Source: Deltaproteobacteria bacterium
Lineage (GTDB): Bacteria > Desulfobacterota > Desulfobacteria > Desulfobacterales > SURF-15
Length of the DNA stretch: 8,900 nt
Direction of reading: 5' to 3'
Assembly (NCBI GenBank): GCA_024644775.1
Contig: JAHEHB010000220.1
Span: forward strand, 1-8,900
Of this stretch, positions 1 to 7,028 are shown piece after piece (position 1 is the stretch's first letter; every line of letters begins with the position of its first letter). The notes below the pieces were generated by a model that saw only the letters and a list, made by a program, of their open reading frames with translations, was not told the DNA's origin and ran no database searches. The position numbers were made by a program, and so were the translations under genes.

Positions 1-47
1 GTGTTTAATAGCCAGATGCATAGGCATAATTCCGTTTTATATTCCCG

Positions 48-76
48 TTGACAACCGAGACGGATTTTTCTATGTT
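48..76 (+). promoter_or_regulatory. Predicted sigma-70 promoter of the tctCBA operon
   Basis: A perfect -35 hexamer TTGACA (48-53) is followed by a 17-bp spacer and a -10 hexamer TATGTT (71-76, four of six consensus bases). This is optimal spacing, and the first gene starts about 80 bp downstream, leaving a leader of roughly 80 nt. No other motif in the first 164 bases looks as good. The transcription start is not proven; the call rests on sequence match only. Confidence 0.6.
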
Positions 77-110
77 TTTCATCCAGATGGTGGTGTCCCG
101 TCGCCGTCAC

Positions 111-120
111 CTTAATTAAG
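111..120. promoter_or_regulatory. Palindrome CTTAATTAAG in the tctC leader, possible operator
   Basis: A perfect 10-bp palindrome lies between the predicted promoter and the tctC start. Its position just downstream of the expected transcription start would suit a repressor site. AT-rich palindromes of this length can arise by chance, and no matching regulator is visible in the window. Confidence 0.2.
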
Positions 121-164
121 TTAGAAAAAACATCAACGAAAACACTAAAACGAAAGGGGGCAAT

Positions 165-1151
165 ATGCTGAAACGGATTCAATTCATTGGGCTTATGTGT
201 ATGATGTTTGCGCTTGTTATCGGACCGGCGCATGCTGCAACCGACTGGCCGTCGAAACCCGTTAAGGTGGTCATTGTCTTTAAACCGGGCGGCGGGATGG
301 ATCAGACGCTTTTACCGCTCAAACCGCTGCTCGAAGAAAAACTCGGTCAGAACTTTCTTTATTCCTACAAACCCGGCGCCGGCGGGCGCATCGGCTGGGA
401 GGTCGTGTTTGCCTCTGGTGCGAACGGTTACGTCATCGGCGGATTGAGCATGCCGCATTTTGTAAACTCAACCATCTTTGCCAAGCCGAAGTACACGTTC
501 AAAGATCTCGCTCCCATCGGTATCCAAACCGGGGATGTTCCCATCTGGTTTGTGCGGAAGGACTCTCCCTTAAAGGATATGAACGACCTGCTCGCCGAAG
601 CAAAAAAACGGCCGGGCAAGATAAAAATGGCCATCGGAAGCTTTACCGGTGAGCACTCCATCACGGTGTTTTTGGTTGAAAAAGAGGCCGGCGTAAAATT
701 CAGGGTGGTAAATGTCGGCGGCGGCGCAAAAGTCATGAGCAACATTGTCGGGGGACACTTCGAAGTGGGCGTGTCTAGACCGTCGTCTATTCTGGGTATC
801 AAAGATGAGATCCGCGGTCTCGGCATCGTCTCTGCAAAGCGCAGCCCCCTTTATCCCGACTGCAAGACCTTTGACGAGCAACTGCCGAAAAGTATCCGTA
901 TTCCGCATCTACGACAGGCGTCGGGAATGGTGGTTCATCGGAAGTTCAAAGAGAGCGATCCAGCGGGCTTCAAAAAGCTTGCAGACGCATTCAAAGATTC
1001 GGTCCATTCGGATCAATACGCAAAGGTCCTGAAACGGCGCGGCACTCCCTTAACCTATATGGATCCGGATACGGCTGCCGAGTTTATCACAGATATGCAT
1101 GGCAAGATGCAGCAATACAAAGGGCTTGTTGAGGCCGCCAAAAAGAAATAA
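165..1151 (+). CDS. tctC: TTT-family periplasmic solute-binding protein (TctC/Bug)
   Basis: This is the extracytoplasmic receptor of a tripartite tricarboxylate transporter; it captures an organic acid or similar solute in the periplasm and delivers it to the TctA/TctB membrane pair. The 328-residue protein has the usual family length. It begins with a basic N-terminus, a hydrophobic stretch and an AHA cleavage site (residues 22-24), a clear Sec signal peptide, and the mature part starts with the family hallmark DWPSKPVKVV. The ligand-binding loops are visible: PGGGMD (41-46), GAGGRIGW (71-78) and VGGGAKV (184-190). The ATG at 165 is preceded by AAAGGGGG at 153-160, so the start is secure. 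It is the first gene of the operon with tctB and tctA. Bug proteins bind many carboxylates, amino acids, amides and vitamins, so the substrate cannot be read from sequence. Confidence 0.95.
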   Translation: MLKRIQFIGLMCMMFALVIGPAHAATDWPSKPVKVVIVFKPGGGMDQTLLPLKPLLEEKLGQNFLYSYKPGAGGRIGWEVVFASGANGYVIGGLSMPHFVNSTIFAKPKYTFKDLAPIGIQTGDVPIWFVRKDSPLKDMNDLLAEAKKRPGKIKMAIGSFTGEHSITVFLVEKEAGVKFRVVNVGGGAKVMSNIVGGHFEVGVSRPSSILGIKDEIRGLGIVSAKRSPLYPDCKTFDEQLPKSIRIPHLRQASGMVVHRKFKESDPAGFKKLADAFKDSVHSDQYAKVLKRRGTPLTYMDPDTAAEFITDMHGKMQQYKGLVEAAKKK

Positions 1152-1184
1152 TAGATTCTGACATCATCGTAATTCCGCCTAAAT

Positions 1185-1244
1185 CCTATAGTTGCATAAA
1201 TCTGTTTAACTATTATTGAATACAACATTTTATGCAACTATAGG
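1185..1244. repeat. 16-bp perfect inverted repeat in the tctC-tctB gap
   Basis: The left arm CCTATAGTTGCATAAA (1185-1200) and the right arm TTTATGCAACTATAGG (1229-1244) are exact reverse complements separated by 28 AT-rich bases. Inside the loop, TGTT (1203-1206) and AACA (1224-1227) can extend the stem. The RNA would form a long hairpin directly upstream of the tctB ribosome binding site (AAAGGT, 1255-1260). No U-run follows the right arm, so it is not a standard terminator. A role in stabilising the 3' end of the tctC message, or in lowering tctB translation, is more likely. A small inserted element with terminal repeats is an alternative. Confidence 0.8.
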
Positions 1245-1266
1245 GTCAACCTTGAAAGGTGTGAAT

Positions 1267-1704
1267 ATGGGGGTTCTCAAAGAAGCATTCGTACCACTGG
1301 TTGTCTGTGTTTACTGGCTTGTCTATTTTCTTTCCACCCGTGGACTTCCCAGAGAAACGACGGTGTTTCCTTATTTTTTGATGGTTGTGATGCCCCTTGT
1401 TGGGGTGATGATCCTGATCGGAGAATATCGTAAAACCCGCAGCACCGATCCAAAAGATGCCGGTAAACGTCGATCCCTTTCAGAGTTTGCCGTTACACTA
1501 AAAAACCCGGCGATTCTCTATGGGCTTTCGGTTTTCTATCTCATACTTTTCATCTACACGAACTTTCTCATCTCAACGACGGTATATCTGACCGGAACCA
1601 TGATGATCTTCAAGGAACCGTGGCTCAAATCCGCCATTATCGGCGTGGGGCTTGCCGTCAGTCTTTATGTGGTTTTTGGGGTGATTTTCATGGTGCCTCT
1701 GTAA
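1267..1704 (+). CDS. tctB: TTT transporter small membrane subunit (TctB)
   Basis: This is the small, poorly conserved integral membrane subunit of the tripartite tricarboxylate transporter and partners with TctA in the inner membrane. The product is 145 residues, normal for TctB, with four hydrophobic segments at roughly residues 7-25, 37-57, 78-105 and 119-145. A charged cytoplasmic-type loop (EYRKTR to KRRS) sits between the second and third, and no enzymatic motif is present. I chose the ATG at 1267 because AAAGGT (1255-1260) lies six bases upstream. A TTG at 1216 in the same frame would place the N-terminus inside the inverted repeat and is unlikely; GTG at 1261 is another minor option. 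The assignment rests mainly on the topology and on the position between tctC and tctA, since TctB sequences diverge strongly. Confidence 0.88.
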   Translation: MGVLKEAFVPLVVCVYWLVYFLSTRGLPRETTVFPYFLMVVMPLVGVMILIGEYRKTRSTDPKDAGKRRSLSEFAVTLKNPAILYGLSVFYLILFIYTNFLISTTVYLTGTMMIFKEPWLKSAIIGVGLAVSLYVVFGVIFMVPL

Positions 1705-1791
1705 ACCCAGAACCCCTCGTGGTTTAAATGGACAGCGCCACCAGGATACCGGAAAAACAAGTGGCACCCGCTTGCGCAAGGAGCTGATTCG
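1705..1791 (+). other. tctB-tctA spacer with tctA ribosome binding site
   Basis: This is an 87-bp spacer without a gene. It ends with AAGGAG at 1778-1783, eight bases before the tctA ATG, which fixes that start. The ribosome binding site partly overlaps a perfect palindrome CTTGCGCAAG (1771-1780). No terminator is visible, so tctB and tctA are expected on one transcript. Confidence 0.6.
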
Positions 1792-3258
1792 ATGTGGGAA
1801 ATTATTACCTCGATTTCACTTAATTCACTTATCGTCGCTACCCTTGGAATGGCGCTTGGTGTCTTTCTGGGGGCGTTGCCGGGTTTTGGCGGCAGTTCCG
1901 CTGTCGCCATCGCCCTGCCGGTCGCCATCACCATGTCCCCGTTAAACGCCATGATCTTTCTGATCAATCTTTACGGGGGAAGCCACTACGGCGGCGGTAT
2001 CACGTCGGTGATGATCGGTGTTCCGGGTGATGCAGGAGGGGCGCCGACGGTTTTTGACGGCTTCCCGATGACCCGAAAGGGAGAAGGATCGGAAGCGCTG
2101 GCCATGGGTGCCATGGGATCCTTTGTGGGGGGGCTTCTGAGTGTCATCGCTTTTCTTCTCTTTTCACCCTGGTTGGCCCGATTTGCCATGCGGTTCGGTC
2201 CGCCGGAGTTTTTCGTGCTGGTATTGTTCGGCCTGACGGTGCTCGCATCCATCGACCCCCGCCGGCTCTGGAAAGGGCTTTTTGCCGGGGGACTGGGGAT
2301 GGCACTGGCGGCAATCGGTGTGGATGCCTATTGGGGTGAACCGCGAATGACATTCGAGGTCATGCAAGTCTATGAGGGCCTGCCGTTTGTACCGGCACTG
2401 CTCGGTATGTTTTGTGTATCTCAGATGTTGGAACTTATCAATGAAAAATCCCTGGAGAGCACCCCGCGGGCCGCTCTGCCCACCTTCCACGGTATTGTCA
2501 CCGGTATGATTAAATCCTTCCGTCACTGGCGTGTGATGCTGCAGAGTTCTCTTGTGGGATCATTTATCGGAGCGCTGCCCGGCGCCGGGGCGACCATTGC
2601 CGCTTTTGTGGCCTATACCCTGGCGAAAAACACCTCGCGGCATCCTGAAAAATTCGGAACCGGTGTTCCCGAGGGCGTCATCGCGCCGGAGGCCGGGAAC
2701 AGTTCCAATGTGGGCGGGGCGCTGATTCCCACCTTTGCGCTGGGAATTCCGGGATCCGGCGCGGCTGCCGTGATCATGGGGGTAATGATGTATATGGGGC
2801 TGCGGCCCGGCCCGCGGTTATTTTTCGAGCAACTGACGCTGATCCGAACGCTCGGCGTGTATCTTTTATTCGGATGCCTGCTAATCGGCGTGTGTGGGGC
2901 CATCGCAGCCAAGTATTTTTACCGTGTCACGCGGGTGCCCATGAAAATTCTCGTCCCCTGTACCATTGCCGCAGCGGGTTTGGGGGCATATGCCGTACGC
3001 TCCGAGATGTTTGACATTGGCGTGATGTTGGGGATGGGCTTTGTGGGCTACGTTTTGCATAAGTTCAAATACCCGCTCAGCGGAGTGGTCTTGGGCCTTG
3101 TGCTCGGTCCCATGGCCGAGGAGTATTTTGTCCAGAGTGTGGAGATGACCGACTGGAATTTTTCGGTTTTCTTCACCCGGCCGATCTGTATCGTCCTCTG
3201 GGTGCTGATCATACTGACATTGTTTGCCTCCCGATGGCTTTCCAAGATCTCAAAATGA
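1792..3258 (+). CDS. tctA: TTT transporter large membrane subunit (TctA)
   Basis: This is the large channel-like subunit of the tripartite tricarboxylate transporter; it moves the ligand handed over by the TctC-type receptor across the inner membrane, driven by an ion gradient. The 488-residue length is close to the family norm of about 500. The protein shows the internal two-fold repeat of TctA: GALPGFGG (27-34) followed by YGGSHYGGGI (61-70) and the PGDAGGAPTVFDGFPMTRKG block (78-97), then a second copy with GALPGAGATIAAF (260-272) and the PEGVIAPEAGNSSNVGGALIPTF block (293-315). About eleven or twelve hydrophobic segments are spread along the chain. The start is supported by AAGGAG eight bases upstream. 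It ends the transporter operon; a 256-bp gap follows before the next gene. No frame damage or missing motif is seen. Confidence 0.96.
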   Translation: MWEIITSISLNSLIVATLGMALGVFLGALPGFGGSSAVAIALPVAITMSPLNAMIFLINLYGGSHYGGGITSVMIGVPGDAGGAPTVFDGFPMTRKGEGSEALAMGAMGSFVGGLLSVIAFLLFSPWLARFAMRFGPPEFFVLVLFGLTVLASIDPRRLWKGLFAGGLGMALAAIGVDAYWGEPRMTFEVMQVYEGLPFVPALLGMFCVSQMLELINEKSLESTPRAALPTFHGIVTGMIKSFRHWRVMLQSSLVGSFIGALPGAGATIAAFVAYTLAKNTSRHPEKFGTGVPEGVIAPEAGNSSNVGGALIPTFALGIPGSGAAAVIMGVMMYMGLRPGPRLFFEQLTLIRTLGVYLLFGCLLIGVCGAIAAKYFYRVTRVPMKILVPCTIAAAGLGAYAVRSEMFDIGVMLGMGFVGYVLHKFKYPLSGVVLGLVLGPMAEEYFVQSVEMTDWNFSVFFTRPICIVLWVLIILTLFASRWLSKISK

Positions 3259-3514
3259 CAGACTGCAGGCTGTCCGCTTCCGACTTCGCTCTGCGAGCTG
3301 CGACGGGACCAGTCGACCTCACAAGGCGACGGGACAGGACGTCCCAACAGGGCGGGATTGTTCGACCCGAGGCATACGAAATATATGGTTAAAACAGGGG
3401 TGAGAAATCCGTCAAAAAAATTAAGGCATCAATCCCTTTCAGAGGCTTTCTTCATACCACGTCTCATAGGCGTGGCCACAGATTATCGGGTATATTAAAC
3501 AGGAGGTTCAACCC
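3259..3514 (+). other. tctA-ggt spacer, no gene; repeats and weak promoter candidate
   Basis: I see no gene here. The first part (3300-3351) holds imperfect direct repeats and a small stem, listed separately. A poor promoter candidate, TTGTTC (3358-3363) with an 18-bp spacer and TATATG (3382-3387), could start ggt separately from tctCBA. A stem of CCACGTC (3457-3463) and GGCGTGG (3469-3475) with a five-base loop, one U-G pair included, lies in the presumed ggt leader. The spacer ends with AGGAGG at 3501-3506, eight bases before the ggt ATG. Confidence 0.45.
3300..3351. repeat. Two imperfect 26-bp tandem units with a short stem
   Basis: GCGACGGGAC occurs at 3300-3309 and again at 3326-3335, exactly 26 bases apart, and the full 26-base units match at about 19 positions by eye. 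The second copy also forms GGGAC-AGGAC-GTCCC (3331-3345). Just upstream, TCGC-TCT-GCGA makes another small dyad. It resembles a short intergenic repeat element of the kind dispersed through some bacterial genomes, but only this one site is visible here. Confidence 0.4.
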
Positions 3515-5233
3515 ATGCCAGCTCCGAATCGTGCACGTATCATTGGAACCCGGCACATGGCGGCAGCCGGGCACTACCTTGCCGCCCAAACGGCTTTCCA
3601 GATCCTCGAGGCAGGTGGAAACGCCGTGGATGCCGGTGTGGCAGGTGGCATTGCCCTGGGCATTGTCCAGTCCGAATATGTCAATTTTGCCGGTGTTGCG
3701 CCGATCATGATCTATCTGGAGGAAAGCCGTGAAGTGGTGACCATAAGCGGTCTCGGCAACTGGCCAAAAGCGGCCTCTCTTGCGGTTTTCCAAGAGGATT
3801 ATGGCGGCAGCATCCCATCGGGTGTCCTGCGGACGGTCATCCCCGCCGCACCGGATGCATGGATTACGGCCTTGGAGAAATACGGAACCATGCGCTTTGT
3901 CGACGTTTCTGCAGCGGCAATCCGGTTCGCCCGGGATGGTTTTCCGGCACCGTCGCTGATGTGTGAGATCATCACCAAGATGCAGGATAAATACCGGCGC
4001 TGGCCGTCAAACGCTGACATCTATCTGCCCGGCGACCGACCGCCAAAGCCCGGGGAACGCTTTGTTCAGAGCGATCTTGCCGATACCATGCAGTACATGG
4101 TGGACGAGGAAGCAGCCGCCAAGGGGGGGCGTGAGGCCGGTCTTGCCGCGGCCCGGGATGCCTTCTACCGGGGCGACATTGCCCGAAAAATCGTCCGCTA
4201 TCATCAGGAAAACGGCGGCTGGCTCGGCACCGATGATCTTGCCGAGTTTAGAGTCGGCATTGAACCGCCCATCAAGGCCCGCTTTAATGACATCGAGGTT
4301 TACAGTTGCGGTCCATGGTGCCAGGGGCCCGTCCTGTCCCAAACACTGAACCTTTTAAACGGAGCGGATCTTAAGGGGCTGGGTCATAACTCCCCGGCCT
4401 ATATTCATCGAATTGTCGAGTCCTTGAAGCTGGCCTATGCGGACCGGCATCATTATTACGGAGATCCGCGTTTCGTTCAGGTGCCGATGGACGCCCTTTT
4501 AAGCGACGAATATACCGAGCACCGGCGCCGGATGATCAATCCCCATGCGGCCTCTCCCGGTATGCCACCCGCCGGCAAATATGAAAAACTCGGCCTTTCA
4601 GGCATGGCCCAATTGCCCCAAGGAACCGTGGAGAAGATTGAAGAGGACCTAGACACCTCTTTTATCTGTACTGTGGACCGATACGGCAACCTATTTTCGG
4701 CCACACCCAGCGACGGTTCCGCAGAGGGACCGGTTATTGCGGGCCTCGGCATCGTACCCTCCTCCCGCGGCGTCCAATCCTGGACGGACCCATCGGTTCC
4801 CGCCTGTCTTGCACCGGGAAAGCGGCCTCGCCTGACGCCGAATCCGGCCATCGCTGTTCAGGCCGGACGCCGGTTCATGCCGTTCGGCTCCCCCGGAAAC
4901 GACGTGCAGCCCCAGGCGATGCTTCAGGTTCTGTTCAACATCTTCGTTTTCGGAATGCCCCCCCAGCTTGCCGTTGAGGCCCCACGGTTTGCCACCTTCA
5001 GCTATCCACGATCCTCGGAACCACATTCTTACAGCCCCGGTCTGCTGCAGATGGAAAGCCGCATCCCGAAAACGGCCTGTGACGATCTCCGTGCCCTGGG
5101 ACACGATGTGAGGGCCTGGCCGCACTGGGATTGGCTGGCGGGTGCGGTATGCGCCATTGTTTATGACGCCGATACCGGAATGATGGAAGGCGGCTCCGAT
5201 CCCAGGCGCCCGACCGGCGTTGCCGGCTGGTAG
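3515..5233 (+). CDS. ggt: Gamma-glutamyltransferase-family Ntn hydrolase, probably cytoplasmic
   Basis: This family makes an autoprocessing N-terminal nucleophile hydrolase that cleaves gamma-glutamyl amides or related acyl amides. The 572 residues match the family length. Visible landmarks are the N-terminal GGNAVDAGVAGGIALG block (34-49), an Arg at 106 at the position expected to bind the gamma-glutamyl carboxylate, the processing site DLDTSFICTVDRYGN (378-392) with Thr381 as predicted nucleophile and new N-terminus of the small subunit, GKRPRLTPNPAI (435-446), and GSPGND (458-463). There is no signal peptide, so the enzyme should act inside the cell. The usual Gly-rich G-I-G-G-G-x-F segment is replaced by VNFAGVAPIMIYLE (56-69), and the Ser pair binding the substrate in classical enzymes appears as Leu-Thr (440-441, by-eye alignment). 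It is therefore a divergent member whose substrate may not be glutathione. The start has AGGAGG eight bases upstream. Confidence 0.92.
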   Translation: MPAPNRARIIGTRHMAAAGHYLAAQTAFQILEAGGNAVDAGVAGGIALGIVQSEYVNFAGVAPIMIYLEESREVVTISGLGNWPKAASLAVFQEDYGGSIPSGVLRTVIPAAPDAWITALEKYGTMRFVDVSAAAIRFARDGFPAPSLMCEIITKMQDKYRRWPSNADIYLPGDRPPKPGERFVQSDLADTMQYMVDEEAAAKGGREAGLAAARDAFYRGDIARKIVRYHQENGGWLGTDDLAEFRVGIEPPIKARFNDIEVYSCGPWCQGPVLSQTLNLLNGADLKGLGHNSPAYIHRIVESLKLAYADRHHYYGDPRFVQVPMDALLSDEYTEHRRRMINPHAASPGMPPAGKYEKLGLSGMAQLPQGTVEKIEEDLDTSFICTVDRYGNLFSATPSDGSAEGPVIAGLGIVPSSRGVQSWTDPSVPACLAPGKRPRLTPNPAIAVQAGRRFMPFGSPGNDVQPQAMLQVLFNIFVFGMPPQLAVEAPRFATFSYPRSSEPHSYSPGLLQMESRIPKTACDDLRALGHDVRAWPHWDWLAGAVCAIVYDADTGMMEGGSDPRRPTGVAGW

Positions 5234-5249
5234 TCAACGACAGAGGGAT

Positions 5250-5342
5250 TTAAAGGAGGCTGCGATGAAATCGAACGAGGCGAAGTGCGGTTGAACACCC
5301 CTGAAGTCCGGCGCCGATGATGATCACCTCGATGGGTTTCAA
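5250..5342 (-). pseudogene. N-terminal remnant of an FAD-dependent oxidoreductase
   Basis: Starting from a TTG at 5342-5340, four bases after the stop of the preceding minus-strand gene, the frame reads KPIEVIIIGAGLQGCSTALRL after the first residue and then loses family resemblance before a stop at 5252-5250. The first 22 codons give a textbook Rossmann dinucleotide-binding fold start: beta strand, GAGLQG (residues 10-15) and the beginning of the helix, very like the N-terminus of DAO/DadA-type oxidases. Families of this kind run to 350-450 residues, so over 90 percent of the gene is gone. It would have been the fourth gene of the minus-strand oxidase operon. The break lies near 5276-5283. 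The exact start codon is uncertain because no clear ribosome binding site precedes it. Confidence 0.65.
5252..5294 (+). pseudogene. Truncated start of a third cistron after ggt (nine codons)
   Basis: AAAGGAGG (5252-5259) lies five bases before an ATG at 5265, one of the best ribosome binding sites in the window. The frame reads MKSNEAKCG and stops at 5292-5294. The start is only about 30 bases after the ggt stop, the normal spacing for a next gene in an operon. I read it as the surviving 5' end of a gene whose remainder is missing, because on the opposite strand a second truncated gene ends at the same place. A genuine nine-residue leader peptide is possible but less likely. The lost gene cannot be identified. 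Confidence 0.45.
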
Positions 5343-5346
5343 GGGA

Positions 5347-6735
5347 TTAATCAATCCGTTGCATTTCGGACAGTTGTCCAACGGTGATCGGTTTGATGGG
5401 AGGGCGTATCCGCATGTACCCGACTTCGGAAACGTTCTTTTTTCGGTAGTCGGCAACTATTTCAGAAACCGTCAATCCGCACATCCGGGCCTGGCAGGGG
5501 CCCATCCCGGCGCGGGTTTGAGATTTGAGCTGATTCGGGCCTAACGTACCGAGTTCAAGGGCTTTTCGAATCTCTCCGGCAGTGACCTCCTCACATCGAC
5601 ACACGATAGTTTCATCATCCTTAGGCACCAACAGATCCGGGTCCGGGCGAAAGAGACGATCCAGAAAAGGACGAACAGCCTTTTCGCGAGCCAGTGTCTT
5701 TTCAAAAGCGGCGGCTTTCAGGTCTCTTTCCTGTTGGGAAATGACGTTCAAGCAAAAGGCGGCTTCCAATGCCGCCAGGTAGCCCGCCGCCTCTGCAGCT
5801 ATTGCGCCGGCGATACCGCCGGCATCTCCGGCAACCCCGATACCCTTTTCACTGGTGTTTCCCCATTTATCCGAAACCGGATACCAGTACCGTTGAATGT
5901 CGTACCATTTGTGCTCACAATCCAATTGCTGCGTGATATGGGTGTCCGGCACAACACCATTGTGCAGGAATAGGGTATCGACTTCCATCTCCCGGGTTTT
6001 TCCACCTGAAAGAAACCGTACCGACCGGATAACATCTGCACCAATCGCTTCAATATTTTTAACATTCCGGTAAATCGGGGTGCCGTTCCGGCGAATCTGC
6101 CGTTTCATGGCCAATCCCTTTAAGAGATATTCATACCCCCGAAGGGCACCGGGTAACACGGGAAGCGCGGAAAAGTAATTCGAAATCGGAGTGGTCTCCA
6201 GCACCGCTTTGACGGAAACCCCGGCATCGATCAGTCGGCAGGCTGTTAAAAACAGCAGCGGACCGCTTCCGGCCAAAACGACGTTTCCGGAAGGTACAAT
6301 TCCGTGCGATTTTATCAGAACATCAGCGGCTGTCGCTGCCATGACACCCGGCAGCGTCCATCCGGGTATCGGTACTGGACGCTCCCTGGCACCAGCAGCA
6401 ACCAGTATCCGTTTTCCGTGAATTTGGCGGGCATTTCCTTCCGAGATGAAATTGACGGTACCATCGTGTTCCACTTGCCAGACCAGTGCATTGGAACAAT
6501 ATTCTATGCCCGCATCCCGGAACTGTTTAATTAAGGGTTGTCCGTCTTGATACTCGGGTCCAAGAATTTTTATTTTTTCCGGATTTGTCTCTTCGATGGC
6601 TCGATACACCTGGCCGCCGGGCGCCCATTGTTCACCCATCACCACCACTGAAAGGTGGTATTTTTTCGCTTCCACTGCAGCAGCCAACCCGGCCGGCCCT
6701 GCACCGATGATCACAACATCATATTGATCTCTCAT
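5347..6735 (-). CDS. FAD/NAD(P)-dependent oxidoreductase with BFD-type [2Fe-2S] domain (opine oxidase/HcnB/D-hydroxyproline dehydrogenase alpha type)
   Basis: This is the large electron-transfer subunit of a heterotrimeric amine or amino-acid dehydrogenase. The 462 residues match the length of HcnB, OoxA and LhpE-type proteins. The domains are an N-terminal FAD Rossmann fold with IIGAGPAGLAAA (9-20), an ARERP segment (116-120), a second nucleotide-binding core with VVLAGSGPLL (152-161), the second flavin-contact motif GVAGDAGGIAGA (300-311), and a C-terminal BFD-like domain. The last carries the cluster ligands Cys379, Cys381, Cys414 and Cys419 (C-x-C, then C-x4-C). The chain ends with RIRPPIKPIT, usual in this family, so it is complete. 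Its ATG overlaps the stop of the [2Fe-2S] gene in ATGA (6735-6732), implying translational coupling. Neighbouring subunits define the catalytic function; this one likely relays electrons to a quinone or another carrier. The substrate is unresolved. Confidence 0.93.
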   Translation of the reverse strand: MRDQYDVVIIGAGPAGLAAAVEAKKYHLSVVVMGEQWAPGGQVYRAIEETNPEKIKILGPEYQDGQPLIKQFRDAGIEYCSNALVWQVEHDGTVNFISEGNARQIHGKRILVAAGARERPVPIPGWTLPGVMAATAADVLIKSHGIVPSGNVVLAGSGPLLFLTACRLIDAGVSVKAVLETTPISNYFSALPVLPGALRGYEYLLKGLAMKRQIRRNGTPIYRNVKNIEAIGADVIRSVRFLSGGKTREMEVDTLFLHNGVVPDTHITQQLDCEHKWYDIQRYWYPVSDKWGNTSEKGIGVAGDAGGIAGAIAAEAAGYLAALEAAFCLNVISQQERDLKAAAFEKTLAREKAVRPFLDRLFRPDPDLLVPKDDETIVCRCEEVTAGEIRKALELGTLGPNQLKSQTRAGMGPCQARMCGLTVSEIVADYRKKNVSEVGYMRIRPPIKPITVGQLSEMQRID

Positions 6736-7028
6736 GATTCAATGTCTCTTGCACCTTGCTGAAGTTTAACGGTCATCCCCTCTCTAACCCGTGTCTGGCA
6801 GGCCTGCTGATTCGGAACGCCGTCGATCTCAACAAGACATTCAAAACAGGCGCCCATCAGGCAGTACGGGGCTCGGTGAACACCGCTTATGGGGGTGGTG
6901 CGGGCATATTCAATCCCTGCGGTAAGCATCGCAGCCGCCACCGTATCTCCGGAGGAAACCTCATGTTGTTGATCTTCGATGGTAATGGTAACCCTGTCCT
7001 CATCAATGTCATGAAGTCGTTTGAACAT
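6732..7028 (-). CDS. Small [2Fe-2S] subunit (HcnA/D-hydroxyproline dehydrogenase gamma type)
   Basis: This 98-residue ferredoxin-like protein carries the plant-type [2Fe-2S] cluster of a three-subunit flavoenzyme and passes electrons between the two flavin subunits. The ligands are Cys56, Cys61, Cys64 and Cys77 (C-x4-C-x2-C-x12-C) within RAPYCLMGACFECLVEIDG, the signature of the subfamily that also forms the N-terminal domain of sarcosine oxidase alpha. I chose the ATG at 7028 because AGGAGG ends four bases upstream of it; the longer TTG start at 7055 would place that ribosome binding site inside the gene. The start overlaps the end of the upstream oxidase gene by 20 bases and the stop overlaps the downstream start by 4, so the three products are probably made in matched amounts. 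Confidence 0.93.
   Translation of the reverse strand: MFKRLHDIDEDRVTITIEDQQHEVSSGDTVAAAMLTAGIEYARTTPISGVHRAPYCLMGACFECLVEIDGVPNQQACQTRVREGMTVKLQQGARDIES

Noticed and set aside
1216..1266. Longer tctB from TTG at 1216
   Set aside because: It would translate through half of the inverted repeat, has no ribosome binding site, and the added residues do not look like a TctB N-terminus; ATG at 1267 has AAAGGT at good spacing.
1762..1776. Sigma-54-like promoter TGGCAC...TTGCG upstream of tctA
   Set aside because: The GG and GC elements are nine bases apart instead of the required ten, and the predicted start would fall downstream of the tctA ribosome binding site.
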